64,000 nt of DNA from Geminicoccaceae bacterium (GCA_020638495.1 JACKIN010000008.1:1-64000), one strand, 5' to 3'; shown: positions 28,190-37,424, counted from the stretch's first letter. The notes: a model not told the origin generated them from the sequence alone. Numbers and translations are program-made.

Positions 28190-29185
28190 TCACCCCTCCC
28201 TCTTGCGGTAGCTCACGCGGTGGCAAAGCACGCCGGAGCCCGCGCCGGCAAGAGCCGGCATCAGCTCCGGCAGCTCGTGGAACGGGCTCTCGCCGTCGAT
28301 CAGCGCGTCGAGGGCGGGGTCGGAAGCGAGCAGCTCCATGGCCTTGGCCAGCCGCCGGCGGTGGTCGAAGCGTGGCCGCATCGCGGGCGCTATCATCCCG
28401 ACCTGGGAGCCGAGGACGCGCAGCCGGCGGCTGTGGAAAGCCTCGCCCAGCGGCAGGGTGACGGCCGCATCGCCGTGCCAGCTCACCTCGACGATCCGCG
28501 CCTCGATGCCGGCGAGGGCGAGGCCGGCGGCGAGCCCCGCTCCGGCGCCGGAGGCGTTGACGACGCAATCGGCGGGCTCGAGCCCGTCGGCGTCCTTGCG
28601 AAACGGCAGGCCCAGGGCCTCGGCTATGCCGGCCTTCGCCGGATCGATGTCGACCAGCGTCACCTCGGCCCCCGGCAGTTGCACGGCGAGCCGGGCGATC
28701 AGGCAGCCGACCACGCCCGCACCCATGACGACGATGCGCTCGCCCGGCAGCAGGCCGGCATCCCAGACGGCGTTGAGCGCGGTCTCCATGTTGGCTGCGA
28801 GCACTGCGCGCTCTTCCGGCAGGCCGTCCGGCAGGACGTGCACGGCGCTGGCCGGCACGACATAGCGGGTCTGGTGCGGGTAAAGGCAGAAGACGGTGCG
28901 GCCGCGCAGCGCCTCGGGGCCAAGGGCCACGGTGCCGACGCTGCAATAGCCGTACTTGACCGGAAAGGGGAAGCTGCCCTCCTGGAACGGGCAGCGCATG
29001 GCCTGGGCCTGCGAGGCCGGCACGCGGCCGAGGGCGACGAGCGCTTCCGTGCCGCGGCTGATCGCCGACCAGCGCGTCTCGACCAGCACCTCGCCCGCGC
29101 CCGGCGCCGCCAGGGCGACGGGGCGGATCTCGCCGCGGCCCGGTGCGACAGCCCAATACGCCTCGGCCTCGAGCTTCACGTTCAC
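28190..29185 (-). CDS. Medium-chain (zinc-type) dehydrogenase
   Basis: A 331-residue MDR protein. The N-terminal GroES-like domain contains WSAISRGTEALVAL, where the usual catalytic Cys is Ser, followed by YGYCSVG. The Rossmann domain has VVMGAGVVGCLIARLAVQL and a Asp (LVDID) that favours NAD. The SxGTE pattern recalls the BchC-type subgroup. No structural-zinc cysteine cluster is visible. It is the first gene of a minus-strand pair with the PTPS homologue and is divergent from ribA, suggesting a shared pathway on a cyclic or heteroaromatic substrate. Confidence 0.85.
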   Translation of the reverse strand: MNVKLEAEAYWAVAPGRGEIRPVALAAPGAGEVLVETRWSAISRGTEALVALGRVPASQAQAMRCPFQEGSFPFPVKYGYCSVGTVALGPEALRGRTVFCLYPHQTRYVVPASAVHVLPDGLPEERAVLAANMETALNAVWDAGLLPGERIVVMGAGVVGCLIARLAVQLPGAEVTLVDIDPAKAGIAEALGLPFRKDADGLEPADCVVNASGAGAGLAAGLALAGIEARIVEVSWHGDAAVTLPLGEAFHSRRLRVLGSQVGMIAPAMRPRFDHRRRLAKAMELLASDPALDALIDGESPFHELPELMPALAGAGSGVLCHRVSYRKREG

Positions 29186-29389
29186 TCCCGGTCAATTCGG
29201 CGCGATCGGCCCGGCCGGCCTGCGACCATTCGGTTCGTCGAACGTGACACGGCCGTAACCCACTGGCAAAAAGATGTTCCTGACTTAACTCTTCAGCGCG
29301 TCGTCGGCGCCCGAGCTCATTTGGCGGAGCAGCGTTGATCGGTGCAGGGAAACGCATCGTATACCGGGCTAGACCAGCAAGAGGCGCCG

Positions 29390-30493
29390 ATGTCGGAGAT
29401 TTTCCAGCCTGATATGCAGGATTTCATCAAGGTGGCAGCCGCCGATCGATTCCTGCGCGGCGGCATGGCCTGCCGGGTTATCGACGCGGCCGGCCGGGTC
29501 ACGGTCAAGGCGCTCGAGAGCATGGACGATGCGAGCCTCGGGACCCAGCTCGCCGGTGGCGCTGCCACCCTGCTGCTCAGCGCCCGGCGGGCCGCGGCGC
29601 TCGGCATCCGGCCGGCCGGCCCCGACGCGGTGCGGATAGCACTTCCTGCCGGCACCGCCGTCGAGCAGGTCCGCGCCCTCGTCGATCCGACCCGGCTCAT
29701 GGCGGCTCTCGCCGAGACGCCCGCCAGCCCCGCTTCGCCGGCCGATGTGGCGGCCATCGAGCTCTGCAAGATCGCCAACCTCCTGCCGGCCTGCGTCGTC
29801 GTCGCGGGGACCGAGCCCGCCGCCCTCGAGCTCGATGCGGCGACCGTCATGGCCTATCGCACGGCGGCCGCCGGCAGCTTCGAGCGGATCACCGAGGCCA
29901 GGGTGCCGCTGGCGGACGCCGCCGACGCACGGTTCGTGGCCTTCCGCTCCAGGCTCGGCGGGCCGCAGCACTACGCGATCCTGGTCGGCCGCCCGGAGGC
30001 CTTCGCCGCCCCCCTCTGCCGGCTGCATTCGGAGTGCTTCACCGGCGATCTCTTCGGCTCGCTGCGCTGCGATTGCGGCGAGCAGCTCAAGGGTGCGATC
30101 CGCCGGATGGACGAGGCCGGCGGCGGCGTGCTCCTCTATCTGGCGCAGGAAGGCCGGGGCATCGGCCTCGTCAACAAGCTGCGCGCCTACACGCTGCAGG
30201 ACTCCGGCGTCGACACCGTCGATGCCAACACACATCTGGGCTTCGAGCCGGACGAGCGCGACTTCATCGCCGCCGCCACCATGCTGCGCGACCTCGGCTT
30301 CAGCGCCGTCCGGCTCCTGACCAACAACCCCGACAAGGTCACCCAGCTCGCCGAGCGCGGCATCCAGGTCACCGAGCGGGTCGAGCACAGCTTCGCCGCC
30401 AACCGCCACAACCGCTTCTATCTCGAGACCAAGGCGTCGCGCAGCGGCCATCTCCTGCGGCTGCCCGACCTGCCGCGGCGGGGTGCCGCCTAG
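29390..30493 (+). CDS. ribA: GTP cyclohydrolase II with N-terminal extension
   Basis: A 367-residue protein. The C-terminal 190 residues are RibA: zinc ligands in HSECFTGDLFGSLRCDCGEQ (Cys-x10-Cys-x-Cys), AQEGRGIGLVNKL, and the GTP-binding/Arg region up to NRFYLETK. It opens GTP to 2,5-diamino-6-ribosylamino-pyrimidinone phosphate. The N-terminal ~175 residues resemble a degenerate DHBP-synthase-like domain (LLLSARRAAALGI) without its acidic metal motif. ATG 29390 follows AGAGGCG; a GTG at 29342 is upstream. It is divergent from the MDR-PTPS pair, so it may feed a specialised pathway rather than riboflavin. Confidence 0.9.
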   Translation: MSEIFQPDMQDFIKVAAADRFLRGGMACRVIDAAGRVTVKALESMDDASLGTQLAGGAATLLLSARRAAALGIRPAGPDAVRIALPAGTAVEQVRALVDPTRLMAALAETPASPASPADVAAIELCKIANLLPACVVVAGTEPAALELDAATVMAYRTAAAGSFERITEARVPLADAADARFVAFRSRLGGPQHYAILVGRPEAFAAPLCRLHSECFTGDLFGSLRCDCGEQLKGAIRRMDEAGGGVLLYLAQEGRGIGLVNKLRAYTLQDSGVDTVDANTHLGFEPDERDFIAAATMLRDLGFSAVRLLTNNPDKVTQLAERGIQVTERVEHSFAANRHNRFYLETKASRSGHLLRLPDLPRRGAA

Positions 30494-31302
30494 CCGAGCC
30501 AGAGGCCGATGGCGCCCCGTGCCGCGGCGGCGAGCCCGACGGCGAGCAAGGCCACGAGGCCGACCAGCCGGTAGTGTCGCTTCAGGTCGCCGGTGAAGAG
30601 CCGCCCGCCGAGCGTCGTGCCCAGGATCATCGCCGGGCAGAGCAGGGCCGCGAGCCAGAGCTCGCCCGGCGCGATCAGCCCCTTGCCGAGCGCCAGGCTC
30701 AGCCCCAGCACGCCGTTGCAGAGGAAGAAGGCGGCGAGCGAGGCGCGGGTCACCTCGGGCGAGCGACGCAACGCGAAGAAGAGGGCGATGACCGGCGGGC
30801 CGGCGATCGCGGCGAGTCCGTTGAGCACGCCCGAAAGCACGCCGAGCGCCAGGAGCCCGCCCGTGCCGGGCAGCCGCTCCAGCCGCCAGCCGCGCTGCAG
30901 CAGCAGTGACGTGAGCACGACGATCAGGCCGATGGCGAGCCGGGCGGCATCCGCGCTGAGCCAGAGCAGGAGCCAGAGCCCGGGCACGATGCCGACAACG
31001 GCACCGGGCAAGAGCCGCAGCAGGGTCCGCCACTCGACGTGCCGCCCGTCCGCATGGAGGTTCTGCAGCCCGGTCGCGATCTGCAGCGCCATGATGGTCG
31101 GCACGGCGAGCCGCGGGGCGAAGACGAGGCTCAGGAGGGGCACGCCGGCGAGGGCCGTGCCGAAGCCGGTGAAGCCCCTGAGGATGCCGGCGGTTCCCAT
31201 CGCCAGCGAGCCGGCGAGGACGCCCGCGAGCGAGAACGTCACGTCCGGCTCGTCGACGGGCGAGCAGCGCTCAGAAGGCGCGGGCCTCCGCACCCTCGAC
31301 AT
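30490..31302 (-). CDS. TauE/SafE-family membrane exporter
   Basis: A 270-residue inner-membrane protein with eight or so hydrophobic segments in two repeats. GFTGFGTALAGVPLLSLVFAP and GVLNGLAAIAGPPVIALFFAL are the paired family motifs. Members export sulfite, sulfoacetate or other organosulfur anions. The first 20 residues overlap the downstream end of the aminotransferase gene by 32 bases, and the true start may be internal (for example near DVTFSLAG). Its stop overlaps the convergent ribA by four bases. Confidence 0.87.
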   Translation of the reverse strand: MSRVRRPAPSERCSPVDEPDVTFSLAGVLAGSLAMGTAGILRGFTGFGTALAGVPLLSLVFAPRLAVPTIMALQIATGLQNLHADGRHVEWRTLLRLLPGAVVGIVPGLWLLLWLSADAARLAIGLIVVLTSLLLQRGWRLERLPGTGGLLALGVLSGVLNGLAAIAGPPVIALFFALRRSPEVTRASLAAFFLCNGVLGLSLALGKGLIAPGELWLAALLCPAMILGTTLGGRLFTGDLKRHYRLVGLVALLAVGLAAAARGAIGLWLG

Positions 31303-32224
31303 AGTGCTTGAGATACTGGCCGACGAAATCGTGGTCGACGAGGCGCTGGTAGGCCTCGGTGATCCGCGTGGTGACCGGCCCCCAGACCTGGCCCTCCGGC
31401 CCGATCTTGACGCCGTTCACCTTGACGATCGGGCAGACGCAGAGCGAGGTCGAGGTGAGGAAGGCCTCGTCGGCGTTGTAGGCGTCGTAGAGGTCGAGAT
31501 CGGCCTCGCGCAGGGTCAGGCCCTCGGCCCGGGCGAGGTCGATCGCGGTCTGCCGGCTGACGCCGGGCAGCACGAACTTCTCGCGCGGGGTCAGGATCTC
31601 GCCGTCGCGGACGATGAAGATGTTCGAGCCCATGCCCTCGCAGAGATTGCCGTTCACGTCGAGCAGCACGGCCCAGGCCTCGGGGTCGATGCTCTGCACC
31701 TCCTGGTCGGCGACGATCAGGTTCAGGTAGTTGTGCGTCTTGGCGCGGGGGGTGAGCGAATCCGGCGGGATGCGCCGGTGCGAAGGCACGACCACGCGAA
31801 TGCCGTCCTTGAAGAGCTTGGCCCGCTTGCCGAGCGGCAGGGGATTGCACTCGAGCACGATGTTGGGGCCGTGATGGTCGATATTGTCGCCCTCGACCTC
31901 CTTGACCCCGCGGCTGATCCGCTGGCCGACCCAGTAGTCGTCATCGGCGCCGAGCAGATGGCGGTTGCGCTCGAAGAGCTCCTCGGTCAGCGCGCACATG
32001 CGCTCCGGCCCGAAGCCCGGGTCGATGCGCAGATACTTGAGCGAGCGGTAGAGCCGGTCGACATGCTCCCGCACCTTGAACAGGCGATGGCCGAAGGTCC
32101 GGGTCAGGTCGAAGCAGCCGTCGCCGTAGAGCCAGCTCGAATCGCGAAACGGGATCCGCACCTGCGATTCCGGCATGAATTCGCCGTTGAACCAGGCCAC
32201 CCGCTCGTTCGCCCGAACCGTCAT
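31271..32224 (-). CDS. Class IV aminotransferase (branched-chain aminotransferase-like)
   Basis: A 317-residue PLP enzyme of fold type IV. VRIPFRDSSWLYGDGCFDLTRTF is the N-terminal signature, the PLP Lys is in PRAKTHNYLNLIVADQE, and the conserved Glu is in CEGMGSNIFIV. Members include IlvE, D-amino acid aminotransferase and (R)-amine transaminases. The residues alone do not separate these, though annotators usually call such proteins branched-chain aminotransferase. ATG 32224 (MTVRANERVAWFNGEFMPE) is the family start. Confidence 0.88.
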   Translation of the reverse strand: MTVRANERVAWFNGEFMPESQVRIPFRDSSWLYGDGCFDLTRTFGHRLFKVREHVDRLYRSLKYLRIDPGFGPERMCALTEELFERNRHLLGADDDYWVGQRISRGVKEVEGDNIDHHGPNIVLECNPLPLGKRAKLFKDGIRVVVPSHRRIPPDSLTPRAKTHNYLNLIVADQEVQSIDPEAWAVLLDVNGNLCEGMGSNIFIVRDGEILTPREKFVLPGVSRQTAIDLARAEGLTLREADLDLYDAYNADEAFLTSTSLCVCPIVKVNGVKIGPEGQVWGPVTTRITEAYQRLVDHDFVGQYLKHYVEGAEARAF

Positions 32225-33083
32225 GGGATTCCCTCCGCGATTTTTCTCGACCAGACCGTCTGATGCGCGGAACCGCCGGGGCTGGCAACCGTCAATAACG
32301 CACGACCGGCTCGCCTTGGCCATGGCCACGGCGGCACCGGCCCCACAGGCACGTTTTCTGCCGATCCGAGGAGACCAGCCCATGCGGGCTTTTCCTGGCC
32401 TGACCTCTCTGCTCGCAGCGCTCGGTCTCCTCTGGGCGGCCCCGGCCGGGGCCTGTCCGGGTGCGGACGCGCCCTGCCGCGTTGCCGACGGCGAGTATTT
32501 CATCCGCCTGCCCGAAACGGGCAGCACCGTTGGCCGACCGGCCTTGATGGTCCATCTGCACGGGGCCGGCGGCCAGGCCGCCGACGTCGTCCGCGGCGCC
32601 GGCTTCCTCGATGTTTTTCTGGGCCGGGGCTATGCCGTGCTGGCGCCGCAGGGCCTCGCCAGGGAAGGCGGCAGGGGGCCGAACTGGGGTGTCAGCGACG
32701 GGCGCCCCCACCCGCGCGACGACCTCGCCTTCATCGGCGAGGTGATCGACGACGCTGTCGGCCGCTTCGATCTCGACCGCACGCGCGTCCTCTTGACCGG
32801 CTTCTCGCGCGGCGGCTCCCTCGTCTGGGACATCGCCTGCCAGGCGCCGGCCATGGCCAGCGCCTATGCGCCCATCGCCGGGGGCTTCTGGCGGCCGCAT
32901 CCGGCGAGTTGCAAGGGCCCGGTCCGGCTCCTCCACACCCACGGCTTCACCGACGGCACCGTGCCGCTCGAGGGGCGGCCGCTCCGCGGCGGTGCCGTGG
33001 CGCAGGGCGACATCTACGAGGGGTTGCAACTCTGGCGCCGGACGAACGGCTGCGGTGACCGCGCCGACTGGCACGACACCTCA

Positions 33084-34592
33084 GAGCCTGTGAATGAATG
33101 TCCTGCGCCTTTTCGATAGAATAGCCGCAGCGATCTGAGAGGGGGGGTATGGAGGAGGGTCTTTTCGATGATCTGCCGGCGGCGGCGGCGCCGGGGAAGG
33201 TGCCTGTCGGTGCGCCCCGGTTGAGGAAAGCGGAGCGGTCACAGGTCGAGCTTCGGGTGTGCAGTCTGGATGATTTGCTTTCGGCGGGTCATCCGGCGCG
33301 GCTGGTGTGGCGGTTCGTCGAGGGTCTGGACATCTCGGATCTGCTGGCGGGGATCAAGGCGGTGGCAGGCCATGTGGGGCATCCGCCGGCCGATCCGCGC
33401 ATTTTGGTGGCGCTGTGGCTGTTCGCGACCATCGACGGGGTGGGCAGCGCCCGGCGGCTGGCCGAGTTGTGCGGCAGCCACGTCGCCTATCGCTGGCTGT
33501 GCGGCGGGGTGTCGACCAACCACAAATCCCTGAGCGACTTCCGCACGGCTCATGCGGCCTGGCTCGACAAGACGCTGACGGCCAGCGTGGCGGTGCTGCT
33601 GCACAAGGGGCTGGTGCGACTGGATCGGCTGGCCCAGGACGGGATGAAGGTGCGGGCCTCGGCGGGAGCGGCTTCGTTCCGGCGGCGGGAGAGCTTGGAG
33701 AACTGCCGTCGGCAGGCGGCGGAGCGGGTGCGGGCGCTGAAGGCCGAGCTGGCGGCCGACCCGGCGGCGGCGTCGGGCCGCCGGCGGGCGGCGCAGGAAC
33801 GGGCGGTGCGCGAGCGCGAGGAGCGGGTGGCGGCGGCGCTGGCCGAGCTGCCGGCCGTCGAGGCCAGGCGCCCGGCGACAAAGAAGGACAAGGCGCGGGT
33901 CTCGACCACCGATCCGGAGGCACGGGTGATGAAGATGGCCGACGGCGGCTTTCGGCCCGCCTTCAACGTCCAGCTCGCCGCCGAGACCGAGCATCGCCTG
34001 ATCGTCGGCGTGGCGGTGACCAACAGCGGCGGCGACCAGCCCCACCTGGAGCCGATGGCCGACCAGATCGCCGAGCGCTTCGGCAAGCTGCCGCGCGAGA
34101 TGCTGGCCGATGGCGGCTTCGTCAACCTGGCGGCCATCGACCGGCTGGACGGCCGGGGTGTGACCCTCTACGCCCCGCCGATGACCCCGCGCGACACGGC
34201 GCGCGCCCCGACCGACCGGATGAAGGGGGATACCGATGCCGTCCTGGCGTGGCGCCAACGGATGGAGGGCGAGGCCGCCAAGGCGATCTACAGGGACCGA
34301 GCCGCCACCATCGAATGCGTCAACGCCCAGGTCCGCAATCGTGGCCTGCGGCAATTCCTGGTGCGGGGGCTGAAAAAGGTGCGCGCCGTCGCCCTGTGGC
34401 AGGCGCTCGCCCACAACCTGCGCATCGCCCTGCGGCTGCTCCAGCCCGGCGAGCTCATCGCCTGAACAGCGGGCCGCCGCGGCCCTCAACCTCCCACCGC
34501 CTCCAGCCCTCTCCCGCTGGCGCACCAAAATCGCGGCCAGGCGCCAAGTCCAAGCCGAAATACAGCATGGCCCTGCATTCCTTCACACGCTC
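33084..34592 (+). mobile_element. IS1182-like insertion sequence, copy 1
   Basis: A 1509-bp element. Terminal inverted repeats are GAGCCTGTGAATGAATG (left) and GAGCGTGTGAAGGAATG (right, complement), 15 of 17 identical. It is flanked by a direct TCA at 33081-33083 and 34593-34595, a 3-bp TNA-type target duplication. One transposase gene fills it, with 65 bases before and 127 after. It splits the esterase gene. An identical copy lies inverted at 44397-45905. Confidence 0.93.
33149..34465 (+). CDS. IS1182-family DDE transposase (copy 1)
   Basis: A 438-residue transposase. The N-terminal DUF772-type domain (LRVCSLDDLLSAGHPARLVWRFVEGLD, GVSTNHKSLSDFRTAH) precedes an RNase H-like core. Likely acidic catalytic positions are in QDGMKVRA, MLADGGFVN and ATIECVNAQVRNRGL. 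A charged, probably coiled segment interrupts the core (about residues 180-235) before STTDPEARVMKMADGGFRPAFNVQ, which is the IS1182 signature. The gene is intact and identical to copy 2, so the element may still be active. Confidence 0.93.
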   Translation: MEEGLFDDLPAAAAPGKVPVGAPRLRKAERSQVELRVCSLDDLLSAGHPARLVWRFVEGLDISDLLAGIKAVAGHVGHPPADPRILVALWLFATIDGVGSARRLAELCGSHVAYRWLCGGVSTNHKSLSDFRTAHAAWLDKTLTASVAVLLHKGLVRLDRLAQDGMKVRASAGAASFRRRESLENCRRQAAERVRALKAELAADPAAASGRRRAAQERAVREREERVAAALAELPAVEARRPATKKDKARVSTTDPEARVMKMADGGFRPAFNVQLAAETEHRLIVGVAVTNSGGDQPHLEPMADQIAERFGKLPREMLADGGFVNLAAIDRLDGRGVTLYAPPMTPRDTARAPTDRMKGDTDAVLAWRQRMEGEAAKAIYRDRAATIECVNAQVRNRGLRQFLVRGLKKVRAVALWQALAHNLRIALRLLQPGELIA

Positions 34593-34762
34593 TCAGGCCC
34601 CTTCTGGCGCAAGGCCTGGACCGCCTGCGCCGCCGGCACGCTCGAATTCGCGCTGCATCCCGGCGGCCACGGCGTCCCGGAGGGCTGGGGGCCCATGGTC
34701 ATCGACTGGTACGAGAGGGGGCCCCCGCCCCAGGACTGAGAGTTGGGGACTGATCTGCCGCC

Positions 34763-35029
34763 TTACTTCCAGGCGGGATCGCCGAGATCGATCTGGTCCT
34801 CGTCGGTGGCGGCACCGGTGGCGGCACCCGCGGCCCCGCCGAGAACGGCGCCACCAAGGACGCTGGTGCCGGTGACGGCGCCCGCTGCCGCACCGACACC
34901 GGCACCGATGGCGCCGCCGCTCATCGCCCGGTCGCCGGTGCTGTCGCCGCAGCCGCCGAGCGCCAGGGCGGCACCGATGGCGAGGGTGGCGAAGATCGGG
35001 GTCATGGAAGCTCGCATAGCCCGCTGCAT
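34763..35029 (-). CDS. Glycine-zipper lipoprotein
   Basis: An 88-residue protein with a signal peptide and lipobox LALGGC, so it is probably lipid-anchored. A glycine-zipper region follows (AIGAGVGAAAGAVTGTSVLGGAVLGGAAGAATGAAT), typical of small outer-membrane or osmotically induced lipoproteins. The start MQRAMRASMTPIFATLAIG is chosen because the hydrophobic stretch then follows basic residues. Function is unknown. Confidence 0.8.
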   Translation of the reverse strand: MQRAMRASMTPIFATLAIGAALALGGCGDSTGDRAMSGGAIGAGVGAAAGAVTGTSVLGGAVLGGAAGAATGAATDEDQIDLGDPAWK

Positions 35030-35099
35030 GGGTCGTCTCCTGAGCAACGAAAGCAGGTGCGCAGGAAACGGCCGAGCGGTGTTGCGGTTCCGGCGGGGG

Positions 35100-36314
35100 C
35101 TACGCCGCCCGCGGGATGGTGAGCCGGCCGCAGACGTCGACCAGCGCCTCGAGCAGCCGGTCCATGGTCGCATCGTCGTGGAGCGGGCCCGGTGTCAGCC
35201 GGAGCCGCTCCGTGCCCTTCGGCACGGTCGGGTAGTTGATCGGCTGGATGTAGATGGCGTGACGCTCGAGCAGGAGGTCGGTCGCCGCCTTGCAGCGCAC
35301 GGGATCGCCGACCAGCACCGGCACGATGTGCGAGGGGCTGGCCATGACCGGCAGGCCGGCTTCGGCGAGGCGGCGCTTGAGGGCCCCGGCCCGTTCCTGC
35401 TGGGCCGTGCGCTCGGCGTTCGAGCGCCTGAGGTAGCGGACGGAGGCGAGAGCACCGCCGACCACGGCCGGGGCCAGCGAGGTGGTGAAGATGAAGCCCG
35501 GCGCGAAGCTGCGGATCGCGTCGATCACGGCACGCGACCCGGCGACATAGCCGCCCATGCAGCCATAGGCCTTGGCGAGCGTCCCCTGGATGACGTCGAC
35601 CCGGGCGAGGGCGGCGTCCCGCTCGGCGACGCCCGCACCGGTGGCACCATACATGCCGACCGCGTGCACCTCGTCGAGATAGGTCATCGCCCCATGGCGC
35701 TCGGCGAGGTCGCAGACCGCGTTGATCGGGCCGAAATCGCCGTCCATCGAGTAGACGCTCTCGAAGACGATCAGCTTGGCCCGCCCGGCCGGCTCCGCCG
35801 CGAGCAGCTCTTCCAGATGCTCGAGGTCATTGTGGCGGAAGACCCGCTTCGTGCAGCGGCTCGCCCTGACACCGGCGATCATCGAGGCGTGGTTGAGCTC
35901 GTCCGAGAAGATCACGCAGTCGGGCAGGAGGGTGGCCAAAGTCGAGATCGCCGCCTCGTTGGCGACGTAGCCAGACGTCATGACGAGGGCCGCCGGCTTG
36001 CCGTGCAGGGCGGCGAGCTCCTGCTCGAGCAGCACGTGGAGATGCGTCGTGCCCGAGATGTTGCGGGTGCCCCCGGCGCCGGCACCGTAGTCCCGAAGCG
36101 CCCGCTCGGCGGCCTCGAGCACCACTGGATGCTGGCCCATGCCCAGATAGTCGTTCGAGCACCAGATCGTCACCTCGCGCCGGCCCCTATCGGGGCAGCG
36201 ATGGTCGGCGGCAGGAAACCCGCCGACACGGCGGGCGAGATCGGCGAAGGTCCGATACCGGCCTTCGTCGCGCACCTTGCCGATGGCGGCAGAAAAGATC
36301 GTCTCGTAGTCCAT
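35100..36314 (-). CDS. hemA: 5-aminolevulinate synthase
   Basis: A 404-residue PLP-dependent ALAS that condenses glycine with succinyl-CoA, the C4 route to haem found in alphaproteobacteria. It begins MDYETIFSAAIGKVRDEGRYRTFADL. Blocks include VTIWCSNDYLGMGQHP, GTRNISGTTHLHVLLEQELA, YLDEVHAVGMYGATGAG and the PLP Lys in IQGTLAKAYGCMGGYV. An ATG two codons earlier (36320) is also possible. It stands alone as a haem gene here. Confidence 0.96.
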   Translation of the reverse strand: MDYETIFSAAIGKVRDEGRYRTFADLARRVGGFPAADHRCPDRGRREVTIWCSNDYLGMGQHPVVLEAAERALRDYGAGAGGTRNISGTTHLHVLLEQELAALHGKPAALVMTSGYVANEAAISTLATLLPDCVIFSDELNHASMIAGVRASRCTKRVFRHNDLEHLEELLAAEPAGRAKLIVFESVYSMDGDFGPINAVCDLAERHGAMTYLDEVHAVGMYGATGAGVAERDAALARVDVIQGTLAKAYGCMGGYVAGSRAVIDAIRSFAPGFIFTTSLAPAVVGGALASVRYLRRSNAERTAQQERAGALKRRLAEAGLPVMASPSHIVPVLVGDPVRCKAATDLLLERHAIYIQPINYPTVPKGTERLRLTPGPLHDDATMDRLLEALVDVCGRLTIPRAA

Positions 36315-36375
36315 GTTCACGATCCCCGACGTCTTCCGGCCACCCTACATCCTCCGGCACTTCCGGGAAAACCGG

Positions 36376-37326
36376 TCAGTAGGCCGCAGCCGGGGCGGTT
36401 TCTCGCGCCCGGTCGTCGGCGAAGGGGTGCACCGGCGGCTCCTTCGCCCGGAGCGCGTAGCGGCGGAGGATCTCGGCGTAGCCGCCCTCGAACACATAGC
36501 CGCCATTGCGCCGCAGCCAGCCCGCCCGGTCCCTCGCATAGGCCTCGGGCAGAAGGTACCAGGGCAGGCCGGGCTTGGCATGATGCACGAGATGCAGGTT
36601 GTTGTTGAGGTAGAGCAGCCGCATCAGCGGCCCGGCCTCGACGATCACGGTCCGCTGGTCGACCGCCGGACGCGCCTGGTGCTCGAGGAAGGAGCGCACC
36701 AGCATGAGCGAGGTGGCGGGCCAGGCGACGAGGAGCACGTACTGCCAGAGCGGCATCTGGACGAGCGCCAGCCAGCCGAGCCAGAGGATGAGCCCGGCCG
36801 CGTGCGCGAGCCAGGCGCGCCGCACGCCCGGCGCATGGGCGACGAGGGCCCGGGCCTGGTCCACCAGGAAGGCGAGGACGACCTGCACGCTGCCGAGCGT
36901 CAGCCGGCCGAGAAGCGAGTTGCGCGCCAGCAGCAGGCGCCGGCGCCAACCCGGCAGCCGGCGCCAGGTGGCGGCGGTCACGTAGTAGCTCTCGGGGTCG
37001 TCGAGCGGGTCGGTCAGATGCTCGTCCGCATGGTGCGCCAGATGCGTCGCCCGGTAGATGCCGAACGGCAGCCAGAGCAGCACCGGCAGGCTGGCGATGG
37101 CCGTGTTCACCAGGGGGCTCGGGGTCGGATGGCCGTGGACGATCTCGTGCTGCAGCGAGCTGTACCAGGCGCCGAGATAGGCGCCGAGCGGCAGGAGCAC
37201 GAACCACGGCAGGGCGGCATGCCACCAGGTCAGCGCCACGAGGCCGCCGACCATCACGAGCGCCAGGCCGACCGTCGGCCACTCGACCCTCTCGGGTGTG
37301 CGCACGCCCGACGCCACGCTGCTCAT
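36376..37326 (-). CDS. Membrane fatty acid desaturase
   Basis: A 316-residue integral membrane di-iron enzyme. Three His boxes are visible: HEIVHGH (about residue 60), HLAHHADEH (about 95) and the C-terminal HLVHHAKPG (about 240), with hydrophobic segments around them. This is the FA_desaturase family; members desaturate acyl chains or hydroxylate carotenoids or sphingolipids. The start MSSVASGVRTPERVEWP (ATG 37326) is preferred. The substrate is not determined. Confidence 0.9.
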   Translation of the reverse strand: MSSVASGVRTPERVEWPTVGLALVMVGGLVALTWWHAALPWFVLLPLGAYLGAWYSSLQHEIVHGHPTPSPLVNTAIASLPVLLWLPFGIYRATHLAHHADEHLTDPLDDPESYYVTAATWRRLPGWRRRLLLARNSLLGRLTLGSVQVVLAFLVDQARALVAHAPGVRRAWLAHAAGLILWLGWLALVQMPLWQYVLLVAWPATSLMLVRSFLEHQARPAVDQRTVIVEAGPLMRLLYLNNNLHLVHHAKPGLPWYLLPEAYARDRAGWLRRNGGYVFEGGYAEILRRYALRAKEPPVHPFADDRARETAPAAAY

Positions 37327-37424
37327 CTCGTTCTGGCCCCGCCGCCCGGATCGGGGCATTCGAGCCCCGCATCATCAAGGCGGTCATTCGCCGGGTCCTG
37401 TCAATATCCCGTGAGCGGCAGGAC

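Larger units (their letters stand above)
32382..34739 (+). pseudogene. PHB-depolymerase-type esterase interrupted by an IS element
   Basis: The 5' part (32382-33083) encodes a signal peptide, MVHLHGAGG, the nucleophile motif TGFSRGG (Ser142) and the Asp segment HGFTDGTVP. An IS inserted after codon 234. The frame resumes at 34596 with GPFWRKAWTACAAG and the catalytic His segment HPGGHGVPEGW, ending at 34739. Removing the IS and one TCA copy restores a 281-residue alpha/beta-hydrolase of the LpqC/PhaZ-like esterase type. The interrupted gene ends inside the IS and lacks the His of the triad, so it should be inactive. Confidence 0.9.

Noticed and set aside
29186..29389. FMN riboswitch upstream of ribA
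   Set aside because: The conserved RFN-element blocks are not present in the 204-base gap.
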